From positions 271,879 through 335,878 of the forward strand of contig JAJZLY010000008.1 of NCBI GenBank assembly GCA_021850485.1: a DNA stretch of 64,000 nucleotides, written 5' to 3'. The stretch is from Bacillota bacterium (GTDB lineage: Bacteria; Bacillota; Sulfobacillia; JAJZYS01; JAJZLH01). Of this stretch, positions 1-8,737 are shown piece after piece. Numbering within the stretch: the first letter of the stretch is position 1; every line of letters starts with the position of its first letter. The position numbers were made by a program, and so were the translations under genes. The notes beneath the pieces were generated by a model, which worked only from the letters and a program-made list of their open reading frames with translations, was not told the origin of the DNA and did not search any database.

Positions 1-328
1 TCCGAACCGCATGAACCGCCACCAGAACGGCCATCGCCGTATCCCGGCGTAGTGGCTCGCCAAGAAAGTGCTCAGGCGCCAGGTCTGGTAGCTCAGTCAT
101 GATCCCCCGCCGGTCTGCCTCTTGGGCGATGACGTATACATGATCTGGGGACGTAACGCCAACCGCCTGCCGATAGGCTCGGTGGACCAGCGTTTCGCCC
201 AGCACGCTGACCAAGGGCTTGGGCCGACCAGGCCGAGAAAGTGGCCAAAGACGCTCACCGGGCCCACCAGCCATGATCACGACAACAGACTCCGAAGGAG
301 TGTCTCGACCCATCCGGGCATTGGTCAC
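1..328 (-). CDS. Mannose-1-phosphate guanylyltransferase, N-terminal fragment (cut by window edge)
   Basis: The minus strand is open from position 328 to the window edge, giving the first 109 residues. Residues 21-38 carry the nucleotidyltransferase signature G-G-x-G-x-R-L-x-P-L-S-R followed by P-K, and a later R-R-D-T-A segment fits the family. The enzyme makes GDP-mannose from mannose-1-phosphate and GTP in the cytoplasm, a precursor for surface glycans. The GTG at 328 was chosen because GGAGG (338-342) lies 9 bases upstream; an in-frame ATG follows 15 bases later. A related sugar-1-phosphate nucleotidyltransferase cannot be excluded because the C-terminal half is missing. Confidence 0.8.
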   Translation of the reverse strand, partial: MTNARMGRDTPSESVVVIMAGGPGERLWPLSRPGRPKPLVSVLGETLVHRAYRQAVGVTSPDHVYVIAQEADRRGIMTELPDLAPEHFLGEPLRRDTAMAVLVAVHAVR

Positions 329-694
329 CTCACCAAGCCTCCTTCTGAGACGCAAATCCAAGCCCATCACTTCTCTGTTCTCGGCCTCTTCCCATGCTTG
401 CCGCAGTTTTCTCCCGAAACCGTTGAACCGTACGTGCCTCGCCGGGTAGGAGAGAGACACTCGAGGTGGTCTGCCGTGACTTGGCCTGCTCCTTGGGCAG
501 TCGGAAGTGTTCCCCGGTCACCCGCGGCGGCGTACGTGAGTCCCGACGGTGTGGCGACCCGTCCTCCGCTGGCGCCGGAGGATGCCGCAGTCACTGGCCA
601 GTACTGCCCGGCGCGTGCGCGCCCTGCCGCCACCCGCTGCAGACACCAGCCCTCGGGCCAACTGGGTCGACCCCGCTTACTGGTGCCGGATGTC
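329..694. other. Intergenic stretch without a supported gene
   Basis: The open frames on both strands here have arginine/proline-rich, low-complexity translations typical of high-GC shadow frames and lack a good ribosome-binding site. I see no RNA gene, terminator or repeat. Confidence 0.5.
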
Positions 695-1192
695 CTAGTC
701 ATCCCCAGCTGCCCTCGGCCCGTCGCTCATGGGGGGATCAAAGAGCGCAGGTTGCCCTGGCTGCCATTGAAACGCGGCGGAAGGAAAGCCTAGTTCCGGT
801 AGATCCTCACGGTATCGCCAGGCGAAACTCACGCTTTCCCCGTCCCCAGACTGAAGTGTGCCACCTGTCACTGCGCACTGAATCATCACGCAGGTGAACT
901 CTACGGCATCCCCATTCGGATAGCGCGTCTGCAGGGGCCCGAACACGCCAACGATGGCGGTCGGTGCCACGTGTAGGCCCGTCTCCTCGTAAACCTCCCG
1001 CACGACGGCAACCGCAGGGCTTTCTCCGGGGTCGATAGCGCCGCCAGGCAGACACCAGAGTCCATTGTCGCTCCGCACCTCGATCAGCAGCCGGCCTTCT
1101 GCATCTCGGATTATCGCCACCACACTTGGCATCAGCACCAGCGCATGTCCGATGTGTCTCCGAAGCCCCCTCAAGTAGGACGAGATCGCCAC
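695..1192 (-). CDS. Nudix hydrolase
   Basis: A 165-residue protein with a perfect Nudix box: G51, E57, R65-E66, E69-E70 and G72, matching GX5EX7REUXEEXGU. These residues bind the divalent metals used to cleave nucleoside diphosphates linked to another moiety. The preceding beta strands (residues 22-45, ending in W-C-L-P-G-G) resemble MutT/ADP-ribose pyrophosphatase proteins; the substrate cannot be told. The GTG start at 1192 has AGGAGG 8 bases upstream. It is read toward the guanylyltransferase, but 366 empty bases separate them, so co-transcription is uncertain. Confidence 0.88.
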   Translation of the reverse strand: MAISSYLRGLRRHIGHALVLMPSVVAIIRDAEGRLLIEVRSDNGLWCLPGGAIDPGESPAVAVVREVYEETGLHVAPTAIVGVFGPLQTRYPNGDAVEFTCVMIQCAVTGGTLQSGDGESVSFAWRYREDLPELGFPSAAFQWQPGQPALFDPPMSDGPRAAGDD

Positions 1193-1459
1193 CGCTCAAG
1201 CCTCCTTTCAAATTCCTGCTAGGGCTGTCGTGAAGGGCTCGCAGCGGGTGGCCTGACATTGTGTAGATGGTTTCGGTAACGATCGACCGCGTCCTACTCC
1301 TCATGCCCTCTGGCCCAGACACTGGACGCAGTGTTCCTTTGGCATGAAGTGCCTGGACATCGCCACGCCCAGCACGACGGAGGCGCCAGTCTCTCGGGTA
1401 ACATTGAACGCGTCGGGGTTCAGGAGGATTCCCTTAGGGGAGGCTGGAACCCGCTGGCT

Positions 1460-2452
1460 ATGACTGCTAAGGAGTTCGCCCACCAACTCTCCATCCTCGG
1501 CTCCGAGACTGGGCGCAAATATGAGCTGGGATTTGCCCAGATTGCCGATCGGCTGAACACAGCCGACATCGATGGGTTGCGCCAACTCCTCGGGGATCCG
1601 AAGGCTGCCGACGATTTGCGCTACGCCTCCTTCTTCTGTTTGGCTACCCGCTATCGCCGCGATCGGAATCTTGGCAACCTCACTAAACTTCACAGCGATT
1701 TTTCAGCCAGCTTCAATCGCGATGACCATCCGACCCTCGACCACCTCCAGGCGATCCATCTGCTCGCCCTGTCCGGTGCCTCGAACCTCAACCAAGCCCT
1801 CTGGTTCGCGTCTAGAGCCAGAACTCGGTTGCCAGCACATCCAGGCGTCGCACATGCGTTCGCGGATGTCGTGGTGACTTTGCTCGACAACGATAGGGCG
1901 GTTGAGCAGAGTACGGTGGACGCGGCCTTCGAGGCTGTTCGAGAGGCGATTGCCCAGGAGCGTTACCCCAAGTTCCTGGTCACCGAGGCAAGGTTGCTCG
2001 GCTACCGAGGACGTTACGATGAAGCCGCTGAGGCCATTCGCACAGCAATCTCAGAGGAAGATTCGAACGAGCACGACTATAACCTCCGCGTGAATGAGTA
2101 CATGACCCATGCCATGTCCCTGCGGCTGCATCAGGCAAAGCGGGAGATGCGCGACCAAGTCGACGCCTTGAAGGCTGAGGTCCGCGACGTGAACGTCGGC
2201 AACCTGCAGTACTTGGCCATGTTCACGGGCCTGTTGAGTTTAGTGGCCGCCTCTATCGGCATCGCCGGACGGGTGTCGACAGCAGGCGCACTCTTGTTGC
2301 TGCCTCGTCTTGGTCTGGTTCTGACGCTGGCCTTTGCTGCCCTGTTTGCCATCATCCAGCTCTCTCATCGGCCTGGGCGACAGTGGATCTGGTACCTCTT
2401 GGCAGTCGTCGCGGCCATCTTGATGCTGGCTATTTTGTCGTACTTCGGCTGA
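1460..2452 (+). CDS. Helical-repeat protein with C-terminal membrane anchor
   Basis: About 330 residues. The first 250 are alpha-helical and repeat-like (TPR-style helices, for example the A-x-x-x-x-x-x-G-R-Y-D-E-A-A-E-A-I segment). The last 80 residues hold three hydrophobic stretches that look like membrane helices, so the repeat domain probably faces the cytoplasm from a membrane anchor. The stop codon overlaps the start of the downstream PP2C gene by one base (TGATG), so the two are probably translationally coupled. ATG 1460 is my choice because the sequence before it looks non-coding, but its ribosome-binding site (GGGGAGG near 1437-1443) is rather far. I do not recognise a named family. 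Confidence 0.7.
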   Translation: MTAKEFAHQLSILGSETGRKYELGFAQIADRLNTADIDGLRQLLGDPKAADDLRYASFFCLATRYRRDRNLGNLTKLHSDFSASFNRDDHPTLDHLQAIHLLALSGASNLNQALWFASRARTRLPAHPGVAHAFADVVVTLLDNDRAVEQSTVDAAFEAVREAIAQERYPKFLVTEARLLGYRGRYDEAAEAIRTAISEEDSNEHDYNLRVNEYMTHAMSLRLHQAKREMRDQVDALKAEVRDVNVGNLQYLAMFTGLLSLVAASIGIAGRVSTAGALLLLPRLGLVLTLAFAALFAIIQLSHRPGRQWIWYLLAVVAAILMLAILSYFG

Positions 2453-3288
2453 TGAGCGTCCGCATATACTCCGGGAGCCTTCCTGGTGACTTGACCCACG
2501 AAAACGAGGACGCCGTCTGGGCCTCTCCGGAAGCCGCCCTTATCGTTGATGGCGCCACGCCTCTCCAGGCTGGAGTCGGCCTTGGATCCCCTGCTGCCAA
2601 CTTCGTGCGTCGCCTTGTTGGACGCCTACAAGGTACGCTGACCCCAGGGATCAACCTCCAAGACGCAGTCCTTGATGCTCGAGATGTCTTGGGCCAGGAG
2701 GGCGAGACGCCTGACCTTGCCTCTACAAGCCTCGCCCTCGTGACGATCGAAAAGGGCCGCCTGCGCTATCTGGTCATAGGAGACTGCTGCCTGGCACATG
2801 TCTCGCAGGACGGTACTATCCGAATGGTTCGTGACGAGACGGTACCAAGGCTTGATGACGCCGTCGCACTTCAGGTGCGAGGATTGCAAGAGGATGGGCT
2901 CTCTTACGAAGCCGCTGTCGCACGCTGCCTGCCGGATCTCAGGCGCAACCGTGCCCAGACGACCGGAGACGGTGGGCACGCCCTTTCTTCTCTGCCTGGG
3001 CAAGTCCCACAGATCCTGACCGGGGAGACCTCGTGGCGGAGTGGCGATCAGGTCCTCCTGTGCAGCGATGGGTTTGCGCGACTTGTGGACCTCTTCCGGG
3101 TATTCCCCGACTTTGGTAGCCTCGCCGTCGCCGTCAGGCAAGAAGGCGTCGAGCCAATGGTCGGCCGGCTTCGACAGATCGAGGCGCGTGATCGTCAGTG
3201 CCTGCAGTACCCTCGGCTCAAGATCTCCGATGATGCTTCGGCGGTCCTGCTCACCGACGTGACCTTTGACGCACACACGACGCCGTGA
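2452..3288 (+). CDS. PP2C-family serine/threonine protein phosphatase
   Basis: 278 residues with the scattered metal-binding motifs of PP2C phosphatases in order: N-E-D-A near residue 20, V-D-G-A-T near 33, I-G-D-C-C mid-protein, C-S-D-G-F in the second half, and a final D-D-A-S. These aspartates coordinate the two Mg/Mn ions that dephosphorylate Ser/Thr. The start overlaps the upstream stop by one base, so phosphatase and membrane repeat protein are probably made together; the repeat protein could be substrate, scaffold or sensor. No kinase gene is visible nearby. Family call firm, target unknown. Confidence 0.85.
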   Translation: MSVRIYSGSLPGDLTHENEDAVWASPEAALIVDGATPLQAGVGLGSPAANFVRRLVGRLQGTLTPGINLQDAVLDARDVLGQEGETPDLASTSLALVTIEKGRLRYLVIGDCCLAHVSQDGTIRMVRDETVPRLDDAVALQVRGLQEDGLSYEAAVARCLPDLRRNRAQTTGDGGHALSSLPGQVPQILTGETSWRSGDQVLLCSDGFARLVDLFRVFPDFGSLAVAVRQEGVEPMVGRLRQIEARDRQCLQYPRLKISDDASAVLLTDVTFDAHTTP

Positions 3289-3733
3289 CCAGGCACTGGC
3301 CGCCGTTTCCCCTGTTCCAGGATGGGGTGAGACACAGCGGACCCGACCAACTTTGTGTATCACGGTGGTGAAGGTGCCGATCAGGATGGTCCCCTTGCTT
3401 GACCTTGCCCATGCGGTCTCGGGCTCCCTGGCTGCTAGACAACCCCTTGATTGAGAATCAAGAGGTCGCACGGTCAAGTCCAGCCGCACCCCAGGACTTT
3501 TCTAACCAGTTCCGTTGAAACCTGCGTCCAAAGCAGGGAGGTTCGGGGCTTCAGGTCTCCCGCAGCCTCGCCGCGCCACTATGGATCTCACGACCTTGCC
3601 CGCAACGGCCAGAATGTTCCGATGCCCACCTGCCACCCGAGAGCGTCCTGACCGCCACTTTGATTTTCCCTGGGGCTAGAGCTGCGCTACGAGTCAGTCC
3701 CAGTGCAGAGTAACACATAACCACTCCAACGGC
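3289..3733. other. Intergenic stretch with a tRNA-like arm only
   Basis: No convincing coding frame was found in this stretch. It contains a tRNA-like anticodon arm near 3446-3462 (listed separately) and ends at the promoter of the AAA ATPase gene. Confidence 0.5.
3412..3493 (+). other. Possible degenerate tRNA-like sequence
   Basis: CTTGA (3446-3450) and TCAAG (3458-3462) form a 5-bp stem around a 7-base loop with T-T-G-A-G-A-A, the layout of an anticodon arm with anticodon GAG (Leu). Downstream, GGTCAAGTCC resembles a T-arm missing one T, and TGCGGT (3412-3417) can pair with GCCGCA (3483-3488) as an acceptor stem. The D-arm region is too long and there is no class II variable arm expected for tRNA-Leu, so it is at best a decayed tRNA or an attachment-site remnant, and may be coincidence. 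Confidence 0.25.
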
Positions 3734-3775
3734 TTGACAGTTAGAATCGTGGATCATAACATTTTTCGTGTTATG
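3734..3775 (+). promoter_or_regulatory. Promoter and palindromic operator of the AAA ATPase gene
   Basis: TTGACA (3734-3739) lies 17 bases before TAACAT (3757-3762), a good sigma-A promoter. A perfect 7-bp inverted repeat, CATAACA (3755-3761) and TGTTATG (3769-3775) with a 7-base spacer, covers the -10 box, the expected transcription start and the ATG at 3773. A repressor there would block transcription. The predicted start is about 4 bases before that ATG, so the mRNA would be nearly leaderless. Confidence 0.6.
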
Positions 3776-4975
3776 ACTGATATGCAGGGTCCCCGGAACC
3801 CCTACCGGCCAGGCGCCGGCGTGAGCCCGCTGTTCCTTGCGGGCCGGGACGACACACAGCGCCGCTTCAAGGCTATCCTCTCAGCTTCTCCACAACTCCC
3901 TGCGAATGTTCGCGTCACGGGGTTACGCGGAGTCGGCAAGACAGTGCTGCTCAAGGACCTCGAGGAGAAGGCCCAAGCCGAAGGATGGCTGTGCAGTCGC
4001 GTCCAGGTGCAACCGAGGCACAACAACGATGCCAGCATAGCCGACCTCGTAACCGAGCTCAGTCGAGCCACGGTGCGCAGGGTGTCTAACGCTACCAAGG
4101 TTCGTCAGGCCGTGGAAGGCGCTGCCACGGCTGCCCTAGAGCACGTACGTGTCGCTTGGCGCGACGTGGAGCTGTCATTCGCCGGCGGCGGGGACAGCGA
4201 ACGTGATATCGCCAAAGAGCTCTACGACGCTGTGGCGGCAGTGCACCGTCATCGGCACCGCGGCTGGCTACTCATGCTGGACGAGGCCCAGGTTCTACGG
4301 GATGACACGGACCGTACCGGCTCCCATCCGCTCTCGCTGCTGATCGCCGCCGTCAATGCCCTCCAAGAGAAGGAACTTGCGATCGCTCTCACTCTCTGCG
4401 GCCTGCCGACGCTTCGAACCAACCTGCTCAGGGCGCGGACATACACAGAGCGGATGTTTCGTGGCGAAGAGATTGGCCGGTTGGCCGAGCCACAAGCCGC
4501 GGAAGCATTCGTCCGGCCTTTGGAGGGCACGGGCGTGGCAGCGGCACCCGATGTCGTTTCACGTGTCGTGCAGGAAACGGAAGGCTACCCGTACTTCATC
4601 CAGTTGTGGGGGGCGGCGTTGTGGGACGCGTCTCAAGATGCGGGTGTAGCTGGATTTTCAGAGCCTCTAATCGATGCGATCGAGGACGATATCTATCGCC
4701 AGCTCGACATCGACTTCTACGATGGTCGGGTTGAAGCGCTCAGGCCGGCTGAACAGGATCTTGTCCTGGCCACGGCGCGCTGTCCTTACCCCCCATTGCG
4801 CACTGCCGACATCCATGGACAAATCGAACATGGGGCTGGCTACCTCAACGTGCTGATGGGGCGCCTGACCGAACAAGGCGTTGTGTTTCGCACTCAAAAG
4901 GGGCAGTACGAGTACACCGCACCCAAATTTCACGAGTATCTGAAGCGCAGGATCGGTCGTGTGGAGACGCGCTGA
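3773..4975 (+). CDS. AAA-type ATPase (ORC/ExeA-like P-loop NTPase)
   Basis: About 400 residues. Walker A is G-L-R-G-V-G-K-T at residues 50-57, and Walker B is L-L-M-L-D-E-A-Q at 166-173 with D170-E171. The C-terminal 130 residues look like a winged-helix tail, as in archaeal ORC1/Cdc6-like and ExeA-like single-gene ATPases found on mobile and defence loci. It stands alone with its own promoter. No Shine-Dalgarno is seen before the candidate ATGs at 3773 and 3782, consistent with the leaderless transcript predicted from the promoter. The TTG at 3734 sits inside the -35 box and is unlikely to be the start. Function beyond ATP-driven DNA or protein remodelling is unknown. Confidence 0.75.
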   Translation: MTDMQGPRNPYRPGAGVSPLFLAGRDDTQRRFKAILSASPQLPANVRVTGLRGVGKTVLLKDLEEKAQAEGWLCSRVQVQPRHNNDASIADLVTELSRATVRRVSNATKVRQAVEGAATAALEHVRVAWRDVELSFAGGGDSERDIAKELYDAVAAVHRHRHRGWLLMLDEAQVLRDDTDRTGSHPLSLLIAAVNALQEKELAIALTLCGLPTLRTNLLRARTYTERMFRGEEIGRLAEPQAAEAFVRPLEGTGVAAAPDVVSRVVQETEGYPYFIQLWGAALWDASQDAGVAGFSEPLIDAIEDDIYRQLDIDFYDGRVEALRPAEQDLVLATARCPYPPLRTADIHGQIEHGAGYLNVLMGRLTEQGVVFRTQKGQYEYTAPKFHEYLKRRIGRVETR

Positions 4976-5249
4976 CGCAAGGAGCGGTAGAGAACGACAC
5001 GGCCGGAAGCCACATCAGTTGGCCTTCCTAGGGCTGTCCCGCTCCAGAACACCAGCGACCCCTACCAATCGAGCGGTCACGGCTATGCGGATAAGGTCCG
5101 ACGGCACAAGGGGCCAGCCTCGACCAGAGCGAGGCGAGGATCACGTGGCGTGGCCGAGCCAAAGTGTGCACGCCCCCGTCCTTGAGGAGCGACACGATCC
5201 GCGCGCCCCCAACCATATCTTCTCCGTGGTCGCCGCCCTAGCGCTCAGA

Positions 5250-5681
5250 TCAGTGGGCAGGTCCGCCTATGCTCAGGCCAATGTCGCTGGGCGTGTGCTT
5301 CAAGGTCCCGTCCTAGGCCACGAAACAAACCGTCTCAGCCGTGCCCGGCCTGGTGAGGGCGGGCGAGGCCAGATGGGTGGCATCCAAGCCCCCAAGGTCT
5401 TTCGCTTCGGCCAGCTATGTAGCTCGCTATAGCGACGGCTGACTGACGTTGACCAGGGAGTCAAGCCGCCCGTCTGCTCGGAACACCGCGACTGCCGCCA
5501 CCCGCTCGGCCTGTGTACTGCGCCCAAAGCGAGCCGCCATGGCCAGTGTGGCACGACCCTCTGCGTATGCCAGGCGCGAGGTTGCAACCCTCTCTGCTGA
5601 TTTGACGGCCTCGCTTACGGGCCCGACCCCCTTCGGACACATAGAGATGGACCCGGGCACTGGTGTCGGGTAGAGGATCAT
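5250..5681 (-). pseudogene. Ruined VapC (PIN-domain) toxin
   Basis: Read in one main frame, this encodes a VapC-like protein from M-I-L-Y to a C-terminal stop at 5250, with the PIN landmark L-D-A-T-H-L-A. The frame is broken by in-frame TAG codons at 5427-5429, 5415-5417 and 5313-5315. The first catalytic motif (D-T-S-A-x-V-x-L-Y-V) lies in a shifted frame between an apparent one-base deletion near 5668 and a compensating one-base insertion near 5630. No functional nuclease can be made. The ATG overlaps the stop of the intact upstream antitoxin gene by 4 bases, the usual TA arrangement. Confidence 0.8.
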
Positions 5682-5965
5682 CTCCGCTGTTCGACAATCA
5701 GGTCTGCCAGTGTACCGCCACGCACTATTGCAGGACGTGCGGCGCCGCGCGGCTTGCCCATGCTCCAGTCCACCACGCCCCCTGCCGTCAGTGACTCCAG
5801 GCCAGTCATGGCGTCCTCAGCGGGAGTAAGACGTGCCACTGGAGCGCCTCTGTCTGTAATCAGCAGCGACTCGCCGGCACGGACCCGGTAAAGGTAGGCG
5901 GCCAACCCGTCACGCAGTTGCCCAATGGCCACATGTTCCACCGCCATCGCTCCTTGTGTACTCAT
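5678..5965 (-). CDS. Phd/YefM-type antitoxin, partner toxin inactivated
   Basis: A 95-residue protein with the Phd/YefM pattern: an N-terminal half with I-G-Q-L-R-D-G-L-A-A-Y-L and a strand-turn with L-L-I-T-D-R-G-A-P-V-A-R-L-T-P, followed by a flexible tail that would wrap the toxin. In the family the N-terminal domain dimerises and binds the operon operator. Its frame is undamaged although the VapC gene it overlaps (ATGA) is wrecked. It may persist by chance, as a transcription factor, or as an anti-addiction gene neutralising related toxins such as the intact VapC at 9 kb; that last idea is inference. Confidence 0.82.
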   Translation of the reverse strand: MSTQGAMAVEHVAIGQLRDGLAAYLYRVRAGESLLITDRGAPVARLTPAEDAMTGLESLTAGGVVDWSMGKPRGAARPAIVRGGTLADLIVEQRR

Positions 5966-6185
5966 GACACCACCTGAACCGATGGTACCGCCACCTTGTG
6001 AGCCGTATCACGATTCCCCGCAGGGCCGGAGTCGCGTCAATGCAGTCCTATCGTCAGCAGCACAGCAACCGAAGAAGACCTACCCTTGCAAGATCGGAGG
6101 AACTCCCGAGAGCGTCCCGCCGAACTTACAGCGCCTGACGGACTCACCTGGGGCTCACTGCAAGGGCAAGTGGCCCGACCTTTCG

Positions 6186-7556
6186 CTAGAACTCTTCTTT
6201 GGTGAACTTCTCCCCGACAGTGCGTACGAGCTTGGGACTCGCCAAGACGATCACGACGCCGACCAAGATCCAGACGATCACCAGGTAAGGGAAGTAGTTG
6301 AAGGGCGCCGCCGGGATCGGATAGATGTTGGCCCACAGGGTGTACGCCAGCAGGAAGATGGCGAGCACCGGAATGATGAACTGAAAGCCCTTCCAGCGGC
6401 CGACGCTGTGAAAGAGCTTGATGGCGCTCACCTGGGTCACCAGATAGACCAACAGCAGGGACAGCACGCCGATCGTGCCCAGCCAGCCGAAGACGTTGGT
6501 GCCAAGCTGCGGGATCAGAGCCAGATCGGACACGAAGGCGATGACCATGATCACGGCCAACGCCACAAACGGCGAGGCGTGCTTCGGGTGCGTCTTACCG
6601 AGGCTGTGCGAGATGAATCCGTCGCGGCCGAGGGCGAACAAGATGCGGGAACCACCACTGGCTGTGCCTAGTGCCGAGGCGAAGGCGGAGATGGTCGCAC
6701 CGAACATGATCATGGCGGCCATAGCAGCACCGGCGTAAGTGCTGGCCAAGGTGGCCAAGGGCGCCGTCGAGCCGGCGAAGGCCTTGACCCCACCGGCGCC
6801 TAGTCCAAATCCGACGGACTGGGTGTAGGAGATCAGCAGGTAGAAGGCGCCGACTAAGAAGACGGCCGACGTGATGGCGAGCGGGATGGAGCGCTTGGGA
6901 TTAGCTGACTCCTCCCCTAGTGTGGCTGCTCCTTCAAAGCCAGCGAAGGAGAGAAAGCCGAAGACAGAGGCCAGTGCTACCGCCGAAAAGCCGGCCTTGC
7001 CGATGGCGAAGGGCTGCATGGTGAGCCCATGGGCACCGCCGTGGCCCAGAATAATGGCGGCCAAGATCAAAATGAGGACAACCGACACACCCTCGAAGAC
7101 CAAGGTCACCCGGGTGGAGAGCCGAATCGAGCGGAAGGCCAGCCACCAAATCAGCACACCGGCCACCACGGCCGGGATGATCCAGGACACTTGCACGCCC
7201 AAGAGCGCCAAGAACGTCTGGAAGAAGGCGCCGACTTCAGCCATGGAGGCGCCGGTGAAGGCGATGTAGGTGAACAGTAGCGCCCATCCGGAGAGAAAGC
7301 CAAAACGCGGTCCCAGCGCCACACCGTTGAAGGCGTAGACCGAACCTGCCGTCGCATAATGCCGGCTGAACTCGACGAATGAATAAGACACGAGGGCGAT
7401 GGTGATAAAGGCGCCCAGGAATGATAGCGGCACGGCAGTGCCGGCAATCGAGGCGGCGAGTGATCCGTTCAGGGCCATGGCTGCCGTTGGCGCCATGATG
7501 GCGATGGAAAGGGCCATGGTCTCCCAGATGCCAAGTCCGCGGCGGAGCCCGTTCAT
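6186..7556 (-). CDS. APC-superfamily permease
   Basis: 456 residues, almost wholly hydrophobic, with about 12 predicted membrane helices and the N-terminal A-L-S-I-A-I-M-A-P-T segment and E-E-S-A-N-P-K-R-S-I-P loop typical of amino acid/polyamine/organocation permeases. It overlaps the stop of the upstream formamidase gene by 4 bases, so the two form an operon. The context suggests uptake of an amide, an amino acid or a small nitrogen compound hydrolysed by the formamidase; exact substrate unknown. The start at 7556 keeps the characteristic N-terminus. Confidence 0.88.
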   Translation of the reverse strand: MNGLRRGLGIWETMALSIAIMAPTAAMALNGSLAASIAGTAVPLSFLGAFITIALVSYSFVEFSRHYATAGSVYAFNGVALGPRFGFLSGWALLFTYIAFTGASMAEVGAFFQTFLALLGVQVSWIIPAVVAGVLIWWLAFRSIRLSTRVTLVFEGVSVVLILILAAIILGHGGAHGLTMQPFAIGKAGFSAVALASVFGFLSFAGFEGAATLGEESANPKRSIPLAITSAVFLVGAFYLLISYTQSVGFGLGAGGVKAFAGSTAPLATLASTYAGAAMAAMIMFGATISAFASALGTASGGSRILFALGRDGFISHSLGKTHPKHASPFVALAVIMVIAFVSDLALIPQLGTNVFGWLGTIGVLSLLLVYLVTQVSAIKLFHSVGRWKGFQFIIPVLAIFLLAYTLWANIYPIPAAPFNYFPYLVIVWILVGVVIVLASPKLVRTVGEKFTKEEF

Positions 7557-8443
7557 AGGATTCCCTCCAAAGTGTCCTTCTCCAGGTGCATGGAAACGAC
7601 CCAGTTCGGCTGGTCCACGATCTCTGAGATCTTCAGGTCGCCCGCTACGGAGGCCACTAGGTAGGCGTCCACCTCGCTGAGTCCGGTACGGCGGACGACC
7701 TCTTCAATCATGCCGCTGGTGGCAGCCCTGGCTGCCTGCCACAGGTCCGGTCCGATGCCGGTAGTGGCGATGGCGCGGCCAGCACGGGCGCTAGACGGGT
7801 GGGTTTCGACCATCGGGAAACGCAAGTTGCGGCCCTTCACCAGCTGCAGGCGCAGGGTGACTTCAGAGCTGGTCTCTATGGCGGTGCCGCAGACCTCGCC
7901 ATCGCCCTGGGCGGCATGGGTGTCACCAAGGGACAAGAGTGCTCCCGGTACCGCCACCGGCAGCCAGAGGCGAGCACCGGGTGTGATATGGCGGATGTCC
8001 ATATTCCCACCTTGGGCACTCGGTGGGACGATCGGATGGTCACCGGCTGCGGCCAGCGCCACGCCGATCGTACCGATGAAGGGCACGACCGGGATGCGCA
8101 GCCCAGGCAAGAGCTCGGCACGCCGCTCTGTGACCTTGGAGATGCGCAGGTGGGGGGTCAAGAACTGATCGGCGAGTAGGCCGAAACCTGGAATGTTGGC
8201 GGTCCAACCCCAGGTGTCGAGGTCGATCGAAAGCACCTCAACGATCAGGGCGTCTCCCGGCTCGGCGCCGACCACGAACACCGGTCCGGTCACCGGGTTG
8301 ACCCGGGCGAAGTCGAGCTTCGCAACGTCGTCCACGGTGGCCTCCGCCCCAAACTGGCCACCCGACGCGTTGGCGATCCCCAAACGAACGGTGGATCCAG
8401 GCTCGACAACGGCGACAGGAGATATCTCACGGTTCCAAACCAC
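7553..8443 (-). CDS. Acetamidase/formamidase family enzyme
   Basis: 296 residues matching the FmdA/AmdA family, which hydrolyses formamide or short aliphatic amides to ammonia and the acid. Landmarks are the early P-G-D-x-x-x-V-E-V strand, the G-N-M-D segment with I-P-P-S just before it, the G-D-x-H-A-x-Q-G-D-G-E active-site stretch, and the late D-A-Y segment. The GTG start at 8443 has AAGGAG 9 bases upstream. The gene overlaps the APC permease by 4 bases, indicating a two-gene amide-scavenging operon that yields nitrogen in the cytoplasm. Confidence 0.88.
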   Translation of the reverse strand: MVWNREISPVAVVEPGSTVRLGIANASGGQFGAEATVDDVAKLDFARVNPVTGPVFVVGAEPGDALIVEVLSIDLDTWGWTANIPGFGLLADQFLTPHLRISKVTERRAELLPGLRIPVVPFIGTIGVALAAAGDHPIVPPSAQGGNMDIRHITPGARLWLPVAVPGALLSLGDTHAAQGDGEVCGTAIETSSEVTLRLQLVKGRNLRFPMVETHPSSARAGRAIATTGIGPDLWQAARAATSGMIEEVVRRTGLSEVDAYLVASVAGDLKISEIVDQPNWVVSMHLEKDTLEGIL

Positions 8444-8737
8444 ATGAGACTGCTCCTTGGGGATGTGAAACGAACGCGTGTCCTCATCTCTCCCTTCAAG
8501 TCCTCTGATTCATCAGATTCTGCCTTCGGTTCTGCGTCCCAAGAGTAAGACCTGCAGGGCTTGTGTGGCCTTTGCGGCGAAGCCAGGAGGGCGCTGCAGC
8601 AGGCGATCTCAGATAAGGGAGTTTGAGACAGATCGACTGACACTTGCCACTGTTGATTAGGAAAGAGGCACGGCTCGAGAGTCGCCTTCCCACGGACGAG
8701 CAGGGCTCACGGTTCGAGAGATCACGGTGGTGTTGCA
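8444..8737. other. Divergent intergenic region
   Basis: This lies between the formamidase operon (minus) and the Phd-VapC operon (plus). I see no coding frame or RNA gene; it should hold the formamidase promoter, but no convincing -35/-10 pair stood out. Confidence 0.4.

Noticed and set aside
122-793. Plus-strand frame of 223 codons near the left edge
   Set aside because: Its first part is antisense to the guanylyltransferase gene, and the remainder is arginine/proline-rich without a ribosome-binding site.
5313-5429. TAG codons in the VapC remnant as recoding (pyrrolysine or suppression)
   Set aside because: TAG serves as a normal stop in intact genes here (for example at 54853 and 57037), and the same gene also carries frameshifts.
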